Shown here piece by piece: positions 1-5,075 of a DNA stretch of 7,244 bases. The stretch covers positions 8,151 through 15,394 of the forward strand of contig DORQ01000175.1 in assembly GCA_003514205.1 (NCBI GenBank), read 5' to 3'. How positions within the stretch are numbered: position 1 is the first letter of the stretch; every line of letters begins with the position of its first letter. The translations under genes and the position numbers were made by a program. Under the pieces are notes generated by a model that made no database searches, was not told where the DNA came from, and saw only the letters and a list, made by a program, of their open reading frames with translations. This stretch comes from Acidimicrobiaceae bacterium. Lineage in GTDB: Bacteria; Actinomycetota; Acidimicrobiia; Acidimicrobiales; Microtrichaceae.

Positions 1-54
1 GCTCTCTTCAGGAAGACAGCTCTCCTCGGGAAGACAGTTCTCCTCAGGAAGACA
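1..54. repeat. Three tandem copies of an 18-bp unit at the left edge
   Basis: Copies lie at 1-18, 19-36 and 37-54, with consensus gctctcctcaggaagaca and one or two substitutions per copy. The fourth unit breaks down after its first few bases, at 55-58. The unit length is a multiple of three. In the frame of the dioxygenase that follows it reads as a hexapeptide, Ser-(Pro/Leu)-(Gln/Arg)-Glu-Asp-Ser, with no stop back to base 1. Each copy also carries a purine-rich SD-like core, aggaaga or gggaaga; the last one (46-52) sits 7 bases before the GTG at 60. The array may extend left of the window. Whether it is translated, or is a leader with multiplied SD-like cores, cannot be decided here, because all three plus-strand frames are open across it. 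Confidence 0.85.
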
Positions 55-59
55 GCTTT

Positions 60-932
60 GTGGCCACACACGACCTTGGCCTTGAGCGATTCTCGAGCCG
101 TCGGCGAGCCTTGATGCTGCTCGGTGCCACTGGCCTGGCAGGAGCAGCAGCCGCCTGTGGCAGTAACGACGCTGTGACCGGCTCCTCGTCAACAACGGCT
201 TCGAGCACCTCGGCGCGCTCAGATTCCGCGTCTTCGGGCTCCAGTGCTGCTACCTCCACGACAGCCGCTGGCACCAATGCTGGCACTGGAGCGGAGGCAG
301 AGCCATGCGCCGTGATTCCAACTGAGACGGCGGGCCCCTACCCAGGAGATGGCTCGAATGGGCTGAACGTGCTCAGCGAAGACGGTGTGGTGCGTGAGGA
401 CATTCGCTCTAGCTTTGGTGCGAGCACAGGAGCTGCCGAGGGTGTCGACCTGACCGTGCAGTTGGCAATCGTCGACACTGGCGCGGGGTGTGCTGCCGTT
501 GCTCATGCAGCGGTGTACCTGTGGCATGCAAACGAGGAGGGGAAATACTCCGGCTATAGCTCCGGCGTTGAGAATGAAAACTTCCTGCGTGGTGTAGCCG
601 TCGCTGATCAGGCGGGGATGGTGAGGTTTCTCACTGCGTTCCCCGGTTGTTACGACGGCCGATGGCCTCATATCCACTTCGAGGTTTTCGAGTCAGTCGA
701 GTCGGCAACCTCAGGTGGGCGACCGCTCGTCACCTCCCAGCTTGCGCTTCCACAAGCCGCGTGCGAGGTCGTGTACTCAATGGCTGACTACCCAGAGAGC
801 GCTGCAAATCTGAGACGAGTTTCGCTCGATCGCGACATGGTATTTGGCGACGATGGAGCAATTCGCCAACTTGCAACCATGACTGGTTCGAATGAGACAG
901 GGTGGACCGCTGCGCTGACCGTGCCGGTGTAG
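60..932 (+). CDS. Tat-exported lipoprotein, intradiol ring-cleavage dioxygenase family
   Basis: Predicted non-haem Fe(III) dioxygenase of the catechol/protocatechuate 3,4-dioxygenase fold, 290 aa from the GTG at 60. Residues 13-19 form a twin-arginine motif (S-R-R-R-A-L-M), followed by a hydrophobic stretch and a lipobox ending in Cys33. The protein should therefore be exported folded and lipid-anchored outside the membrane. Residues 34-81 are a Ser/Thr/Ala/Gly-rich linker. The domain starts near Cys83 with the family-like ETAGPYP (89-95). The four expected iron ligands are present: Tyr163 (GKYSGY), Tyr198 (GCYDGR), His204 and His206 (HIH). Cys83, Cys144, Cys197 and Cys235 could form disulfides outside the cell. 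The substrate is not evident; exported actinobacterial members are often labelled protocatechuate dioxygenase beta-like without proof. The start is uncertain: SD-like aggaaga (46-52) supports GTG 60, but the frame is open to base 1, so a repeat-bearing N-terminal extension is possible. Confidence 0.88.
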   Translation: MATHDLGLERFSSRRRALMLLGATGLAGAAAACGSNDAVTGSSSTTASSTSARSDSASSGSSAATSTTAAGTNAGTGAEAEPCAVIPTETAGPYPGDGSNGLNVLSEDGVVREDIRSSFGASTGAAEGVDLTVQLAIVDTGAGCAAVAHAAVYLWHANEEGKYSGYSSGVENENFLRGVAVADQAGMVRFLTAFPGCYDGRWPHIHFEVFESVESATSGGRPLVTSQLALPQAACEVVYSMADYPESAANLRRVSLDRDMVFGDDGAIRQLATMTGSNETGWTAALTVPV

Positions 933-941
933 TTCCGGCCA

Positions 942-971
942 CTCTGGCTCCAGCTGCTCTGGCTCCAGCCA
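942..971. repeat. 15-bp tandem duplication after the dioxygenase gene
   Basis: Bases 942-956 (ctctggctccagctg) are repeated at 957-971 with 13 of 15 positions identical, differing only in the last two. The repeat begins 9 bases after the dioxygenase stop codon. It has no coding role that I can see and looks like a simple slippage duplication. Confidence 0.7.
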
Positions 972-1002
972 CAGCAATGCCGAACTGTCCGGGTGCCTGT
1001 AT

Positions 1003-1041
1003 TGGTCTGGGTTTCTGACGTAGTGTCAGAATCCCAGACCA
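1003..1041. promoter_or_regulatory. Strong hairpin / inverted repeat upstream of the acyl-CoA synthetase
   Basis: Arms 1003-1019 and 1025-1041 are 17 bp each and complementary at 16 positions, with one T-T mismatch (1012/1032) and a 5-base loop (gtagt). The structure ends 25 bases before the ATG at 1067 and just upstream of that gene's SD. No T-run follows on either strand, so it is not a classical intrinsic terminator, although U-tract-less hairpins are known to act as terminators in actinobacteria. It could instead be a 39-bp operator or an mRNA leader structure for the downstream gene. The pairing is seen directly; the function is inferred. Confidence 0.6.
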
Positions 1042-1052
1042 GCAATGCATCC

Positions 1053-1061
1053 AGGGGGAAG
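1053..1061 (+). promoter_or_regulatory. Shine-Dalgarno of the acyl-CoA synthetase
   Basis: The purine run agggggaag lies 5 bases before the ATG at 1067, with its G-rich core 8 bases away. This is a good SD and fixes the start. It lies only 11 bases after the hairpin at 1003-1041. Confidence 0.7.
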
Positions 1062-1066
1062 ACGAA

Positions 1067-2659
1067 ATGACCATCGATACCGCAGCAGTGGCCGCATTCC
1101 AGTTTCAGGGCCAAGACATTCCGTGGCTGATCGATCATTGGGCGACGAACCGCCCCGAGCACCCGTTCCTTGTCTGGGAACCACGTGATGGCTCAGATGC
1201 CACTTGGACATACGCGGAGTTTGCGGAGGCAACTCGATCGATGGCGGCGGGTCTAGTCGCTCGAGGTGTGAAGGTCGGAGACCGGGTTCTCATCCATGCC
1301 GATAACTGTCCAGACGCAGTTATTGCCTGGTACGCCTGTGCGCGGGTTGGAGCAACGGCGGTTACCACCAACACCCGAAGTGTCGCCGCCGAGGTCAACT
1401 ACTTCATTACACACACCCACTGTGTCGGTGCCATCACGCAGCCGCAGTATGCGGCGGTCATTGCTGAAGCAGGTCCCGATCTCGGCTGGGTGGTGCTCAC
1501 CAAGGATGATTCGGGTAACGCGCCGGCCGAGGGGACTGGATCGGGTTTCGACTCCATCGACACGTTGTATGGCGATGCGAGTTCGTTTGAATCGCGGCCG
1601 GCTGATCCGATGGCCCCCGTTGGAATTCTCTTCACCTCGGGCACGACCTCGAAACCAAAGGCAGTCGTTCATTCTCATGGCAACGCGCTCTGGGCCGCGA
1701 AAGTCAACCCGACAAACATCGATCTTCGTTCCGAGGACGTGTATCTCGCGTATCTCCCGTTCTTCCATGTGAACACGCAGAGCTGGGCGATCTGGTCGAT
1801 CCTTGGGGTTGGAGGCACCGTCGTGCTGCAGCCAAAGTTCTCCGCAAGCCGATTCTGGGAAGTCATTGCGAAGCACTCGGTGACCCATATCTCACTGATC
1901 CCATTCGTGTTCAAAGCGATCGCGGCGGATCCGATCCCCGAACACACTGTTCGCATCGGAGTCTTCGGCTTGATCATGCCCGAGCTCGACGCGTGGCTTG
2001 GCATGCGTGTGATTGCTGCCTACGGCATGACTGAACTGGTGACTCATTGCATCCACTCGAACCCCTTTGAAACCTACCCACGGCTGGCCATGGGCAAGGT
2101 TTCTCCTGGGTATGAGTGGATGATTGTGAACCACGAAACCGGCACTCTCGCTGAGGTCGGCGAGATGGGTGAGCTTCACATTCGCGGCACACGCGGCATT
2201 CAAGTATTCCTGGAGTACTTCGATAACGAAGAGGCCAATGCAAAGGCGTTCACCGAAGATGGCTGGGTGCGAACTGGTGATGTCGTACGACTTCTCGAAG
2301 ACGGCAACATCGTCTACTGCGACCGCGACAAGGATGCCCTCAAGGTCGGTGGAGAAAACGTGTCTGCCCGTGAGGTGGAAGACACAGTGCGAACTGTCCC
2401 CGGGGTTGCCGATGTCGCGGTTGTCGCAAAATCCCACGAGATGTTGGACATGGTTGCCGTTGCCTTTGTCATCTCTGGGTTGCCCGAATCCGAACGTGAA
2501 GCACAGGCCAGCCAGATCATCGACACGTGCAAGGCGAACCTTGCTGACTTCAAGGTTCCGCGGGCGGTCTACTTCGTCGATGAATTCCCGACGGCGTTGC
2601 TCGACAAGGTCGCGAAAAACGAACTTCGGGTGATGGCGGACGCGATGCCGGCGGTCTAG
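1067..2659 (+). CDS. AMP-forming acyl-CoA synthetase, CaiC-like subfamily
   Basis: Class I adenylate-forming enzyme (ANL superfamily), 530 aa. It should activate a carboxylate with ATP to an acyl-AMP and transfer it to CoA in the cytoplasm. Visible motifs in order: phosphate-binding loop TSGTTSKPK (190-198), YGMTE (319-323), TGD (403-405) and DRDKDALKVGGENV (419-432). The expected catalytic lysine of the C-terminal domain is Lys514, in LLDKVAKNELR. The overall pattern resembles crotonobetaine/carnitine-CoA ligase CaiC, including Ser195 in place of the more common Gly of the loop and the R-G-x-x-G-x-x-x-F-x-E-Y-F stretch before TGD. CaiC ends with a Gly-Lys at the catalytic site, whereas here Lys514 is preceded by Asp513. 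The start has a good SD. The substrate is unknown; no CoA-transferase or carnitine reductase genes are adjacent. The upstream co-directional dioxygenase hints at aromatic or carboxylate catabolism, but only weakly. Confidence 0.9.
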   Translation: MTIDTAAVAAFQFQGQDIPWLIDHWATNRPEHPFLVWEPRDGSDATWTYAEFAEATRSMAAGLVARGVKVGDRVLIHADNCPDAVIAWYACARVGATAVTTNTRSVAAEVNYFITHTHCVGAITQPQYAAVIAEAGPDLGWVVLTKDDSGNAPAEGTGSGFDSIDTLYGDASSFESRPADPMAPVGILFTSGTTSKPKAVVHSHGNALWAAKVNPTNIDLRSEDVYLAYLPFFHVNTQSWAIWSILGVGGTVVLQPKFSASRFWEVIAKHSVTHISLIPFVFKAIAADPIPEHTVRIGVFGLIMPELDAWLGMRVIAAYGMTELVTHCIHSNPFETYPRLAMGKVSPGYEWMIVNHETGTLAEVGEMGELHIRGTRGIQVFLEYFDNEEANAKAFTEDGWVRTGDVVRLLEDGNIVYCDRDKDALKVGGENVSAREVEDTVRTVPGVADVAVVAKSHEMLDMVAVAFVISGLPESEREAQASQIIDTCKANLADFKVPRAVYFVDEFPTALLDKVAKNELRVMADAMPAV

Positions 2660-2682
2660 TTCGGCTGGCGTTGCTTGCGCCG

Positions 2683-3792
2683 TCAGTGCGGCGATGAGGC
2701 TTCTGCGATTGCGGCTGCAACTACTGGGTGAACAACCGTGCCGCCACGGGTGTTTACTCCAAGCGCAAGCGCCTCGTTTGTGCAGGCCTGATCCAGCGAC
2801 TCCGCAGTAGCGAGTGTCACCAGATACGGCAGCGTCGCGTTGGTCAACGCGAAGGTTGAGGTGTGGGGGACCGCGCCGGGGATGTTGCCCACTGCGTAGT
2901 GAAGCACGCCATGAAGCTCATAGGTCGGATCGGCATGTGTGGTTTCGTGAATCGTCTCGACACACCCGCCTTGGTCGATTGCGACATCAACGATGACCGA
3001 TCGTGGCTTCATGGATTTCACCATCTCCTCGGTCACCACAATGGGTGCTCGACCTCCAGCCACCAGCACGCCACCAATCACGAGGTCTGCTTCGGCAACA
3101 GCGCGGGCGATGGCGCCGCGGTTGGAAGCCAGGGTCATGATCCGTCCCTGGTGAATTTGGTCCACCCAACGGAGCCGATCAAGGTTCTTGTCGAACAACA
3201 GCACCTCAGCCTCCATGCCGGCCGCAATCCATGCTGAGTTCCAACCAACATTGCCGGCGCCAAGCACCACGACGCGACCGGGGCGGACACCAGGCGCACC
3301 GCCCAAGAGCACCCCTCGACCGCCGTTTTCGCGTTGGAGAAAGTGCGCTCCAATTTGGGTGGCCATTCGCCCAGCCACCTCGCTCATCGGTGCAAGTAGT
3401 GGCAATGATCCGTCTGCGACCTGGACAGTCTCATAGGCGATCCCGGTAACCCCTGCCTCACACAAGGCGACGGAGACCTCGGGGTACGCAGCCAAATGAA
3501 GGTAGGTGAACAGCGTGAGGTTCTCGCGGAAGAACTGGTATTCGGAAGGCTGAGGTTCTTTCACCTTGCACACGATGTCGGCTTGATCCCACACCTCCTG
3601 CGCTGTTTCGCACAGCTCCGCCCCGGCTGCGAGAAATTCCTCGTCGTGGATTCCGGCCCCGACTCCTGCGCCCATTTCGATCACCACTCGAACGCCGCGG
3701 TGACCAAGCTCGATCACTCCGTCGGGAGTGATCGCGACCCGGTACTCGTTGTTCTTCACTTCGGCGGGTACGCCGACCACCTGTGTCCTCAT
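2683..3792 (-). CDS. ald: Alanine dehydrogenase
   Basis: NAD-dependent L-alanine dehydrogenase, 369 aa, close to the roughly 370 usual for the family. It interconverts alanine and pyruvate plus ammonia in the cytoplasm. The N-terminus MRTQVVGVPAEVKNNEYRV is family-typical and includes substrate-site Arg18. Lys78 (KVKEP) and His99 (TYLHLAA) match the catalytic Lys75 and His96 of the Mycobacterium tuberculosis enzyme with a constant +3 offset. Asp273 (VDVAIDQGG) matches its Asp270. The Rossmann motif GAGNVG is at 178-183, with Asp201 at the NAD-ribose position. The ATG at 3792 is chosen over a longer open frame reaching 4113: family similarity begins here and an aaggggag SD sits 8 bases upstream (3801-3808). 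The gene converges on the acyl-CoA synthetase with 23 bp between them and is divergent from tag. All key residues are intact, so it should be active. Confidence 0.96.
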   Translation of the reverse strand: MRTQVVGVPAEVKNNEYRVAITPDGVIELGHRGVRVVIEMGAGVGAGIHDEEFLAAGAELCETAQEVWDQADIVCKVKEPQPSEYQFFRENLTLFTYLHLAAYPEVSVALCEAGVTGIAYETVQVADGSLPLLAPMSEVAGRMATQIGAHFLQRENGGRGVLLGGAPGVRPGRVVVLGAGNVGWNSAWIAAGMEAEVLLFDKNLDRLRWVDQIHQGRIMTLASNRGAIARAVAEADLVIGGVLVAGGRAPIVVTEEMVKSMKPRSVIVDVAIDQGGCVETIHETTHADPTYELHGVLHYAVGNIPGAVPHTSTFALTNATLPYLVTLATAESLDQACTNEALALGVNTRGGTVVHPVVAAAIAEASSPH

Positions 3793-3800
3793 GCTGAGTT

Positions 3801-3808
3801 CTCCCCTT
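3801..3808 (-). promoter_or_regulatory. Shine-Dalgarno of ald
   Basis: On the minus strand this reads aaggggag, 8 bases before the ATG at 3792. It decides the ald start against longer upstream in-frame candidates. Confidence 0.75.
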
Positions 3809-3820
3809 GGTTGTGTTCTG

Positions 3821-3849
3821 AGGGTACTGGCCAGGACCGGGTTCGTCAC
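3821..3849 (-). promoter_or_regulatory. Candidate sigma-70-type promoter of ald
   Basis: Reading the minus strand, GTGACG (3849-3844; 4 of 6 to TTGACA) is followed after exactly 17 bases by TACCCT (3826-3821; matches the actinobacterial TAnnnT -10 pattern). Transcription would begin near 3814, giving a short leader that just contains the SD at 3801-3808. The spacing and placement are good, but the box matches are only moderate. This is inference from pattern. Confidence 0.35.
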
Positions 3850-3945
3850 CGGATCCTCTGGGCCGGGTTGGAGTGGCTGGGGGCCGCACCGATGGTGGGG
3901 TGACTGGCAGTGTGCTTGCTGTTCAATTTCGCGCAACAATGCCAC

Positions 3946-4620
3946 ATGGCAGATTGGGCATTGATCGGAGTTGAAGTTGGCGCTGACGGCCTGCCACGGT
4001 GCGGGTGGTGTGGCGCTGATGAGGAGTATCAGCGGTACCACGACACCGAGTGGGGGCGGCCAGTCGGCAACGATGTCCGGCTCTACGAGAAGATCTGCCT
4101 TGAGGGCTTTCAATCCGGCTTGTCCTGGCTGACCATTCTCCGGAAGCGTGAGAATTTCCGCGCTGCATTTTCTGGCTTCGATCCTGGCCTCGTGGCGCGG
4201 TTCGGGGAATCTGATGTCGAACGGTTACTCGGTGATGCGGGCATCGTGAGACACCGCGGCAAGATTGAGGCGGCGATCAACAACGCGCAGGCAACCCTGA
4301 CCACCATCGACAAATACGGTTCCCTCGCTTCAGTGATCTGGTCGTTTGAGCCGGATCGGTCAACGAGGTCCACACCGCAACTCCTGCAAGATGTTCCGGG
4401 CGAAACCCCGGAATCCAAAGCACTTGCGAAGGAACTCAAGCGGCTCGGGTTTCGCTTCATCGGCCCGACCACTGCGTATGCCGCGATGCAATCGTTGGGC
4501 GTGGTGAATGATCATCTCCGTGGATGCGCCGCCCAACAGGACTGCGAGACAGATCGGGAAGCCTTTGCTCTTACGGTCGGCGACATTGGCCGCGACCAAT
4601 CAAATGACTCTCCGAACTAG
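3946..4620 (+). CDS. tag: DNA-3-methyladenine glycosylase I
   Basis: Base-excision repair enzyme that removes 3-methyladenine from alkylated DNA; helix-hairpin-helix superfamily, Tag family, 224 aa from the ATG at 3946 (E. coli Tag is 187 aa). Zinc ligands are Cys19, His32, His190 and Cys194 (RCGW, YHD, NDHLRGC), matching E. coli Cys4, His17, His175 and Cys179 with a constant +15 offset. Glu53 in LEGFQSGLSW matches the active-site Glu38, and Trp61 matches Trp46. The match runs through VERLLGDAGIVRHRGKIEA and GFRFIGPTTAYAAMQ. The start is uncertain. ATG 3946 fits the family length but has no SD, so it may be leaderless. An in-frame GTG at 3910 has ggtgggg (3894-3900) upstream and would add 12 unlikely-looking residues. 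It is divergent from ald and followed after 9 bp by msrB, probably as one operon. Confidence 0.95.
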   Translation: MADWALIGVEVGADGLPRCGWCGADEEYQRYHDTEWGRPVGNDVRLYEKICLEGFQSGLSWLTILRKRENFRAAFSGFDPGLVARFGESDVERLLGDAGIVRHRGKIEAAINNAQATLTTIDKYGSLASVIWSFEPDRSTRSTPQLLQDVPGETPESKALAKELKRLGFRFIGPTTAYAAMQSLGVVNDHLRGCAAQQDCETDREAFALTVGDIGRDQSNDSPN

Positions 4621-4624
4621 GTTT

Positions 4625-4629
4625 GGAGG
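4625..4629 (+). promoter_or_regulatory. Perfect GGAGG directly touching the msrB start codon
   Basis: ggagg at 4625-4629 is immediately followed by the ATG at 4630, so the spacing is zero instead of the usual 5-9 bases. The upstream tag stop codon is at 4618-4620. Reinitiation by ribosomes finishing tag may matter more than normal SD-led initiation. The motif is seen directly; its effect is inferred. Confidence 0.6.
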
Positions 4630-5064
4630 ATGGATACCACTGGAGCCTCCCCCGAAGCCTTGCGTGAGAAGCTCACTCCCGAGCAATTTCATGTCACTCA
4701 ACAGTGTGGGACGGAGCCTGCGTTTTCGGGCGCCTACTGGGACAACCACGATGATGGGATGTACCGCTGCGTAGTGTGTGAGGAGCCATTGTTTGACTCG
4801 ACGACAAAGTTCGATTCGGGCACCGGCTGGCCCTCGTTCACAGCCCCTGTCGACGCTGACATGATCCAGGAGCTCCGCGATCGCGCCTATGGGATGGTTC
4901 GTACCGAGGTCCGCTGCAAGAAGTGTGACGCTCATCTCGGTCATGTGTTTCCCGATGGCCCCCGCGATCAAGGCGGTCTTCGGTATTGCATCAACTCAGC
5001 GTCGTTGGACTTTGAGCCAGCGGCAGCAGTCGAGCCGTTTACGCTCGAAGGCGACGGTTCGTAG
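4630..5064 (+). CDS. msrB: Peptide-methionine (R)-S-oxide reductase
   Basis: MsrB, 144 aa, reduces the R epimer of methionine sulfoxide in proteins, normally recycled by thioredoxin. No signal peptide is visible, so it is cytoplasmic. Structural zinc ligands are Cys47/Cys50 (CVVC) and Cys96/Cys99 (CKKC). The family blocks KFDSGTGWPSF (60-70) and HLGHVFPDGP (102-111) are present. The catalytic cysteine is Cys120 in RYCINS. The resolving Cys found in E. coli-type enzymes within SGCGW is Thr65 here. Cys26, in QQCGTEP, is the only other free cysteine and may take that role. The start at 4630 is the only one possible in frame before the conserved LTPEQF block without using TTG 4660: the frame is closed upstream by the tag stop. 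It is 9 bp downstream of tag and converges on the amidase gene with 11 bp between them. Confidence 0.96.
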   Translation: MDTTGASPEALREKLTPEQFHVTQQCGTEPAFSGAYWDNHDDGMYRCVVCEEPLFDSTTKFDSGTGWPSFTAPVDADMIQELRDRAYGMVRTEVRCKKCDAHLGHVFPDGPRDQGGLRYCINSASLDFEPAAAVEPFTLEGDGS

Positions 5065-5075
5065 CCCCTGATATT

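Noticed and set aside
1..54. Reading the left-edge array as a CRISPR array
   Set aside because: The units are directly abutting with no spacers and are only 18 bp, which is a simple tandem repeat.
1253..1888. Long minus-strand open frame (211 codons) inside the acyl-CoA synthetase gene
   Set aside because: It is antisense to a well-conserved coding region, has no recognisable domain, and fits a high-G+C antisense shadow. Similar shadows at 219-677, 1892-2437 and 3458-3889 were dismissed for the same reason.
2660..2682. Terminator between the convergent acyl-CoA synthetase and ald genes
   Set aside because: Only a 4-bp ggcg/cgcc stem is visible in the 23-bp gap, with no T-run; not distinguishable from chance.
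3827..3834. Palindrome ctggccag upstream of ald as an operator
   Set aside because: It is an 8-bp perfect palindrome that does not extend on either side, and it falls in the spacer of the proposed promoter; expected by chance in a G+C-rich window.
3793..4113. N-terminal extension of ald on the minus strand (107 extra codons from ATG 4113)
   Set aside because: The extension overlaps the conserved zinc and active-site region of tag on the other strand, has no resemblance to the family, and the internal ATG at 3792 has a strong SD and family-typical N-terminus.
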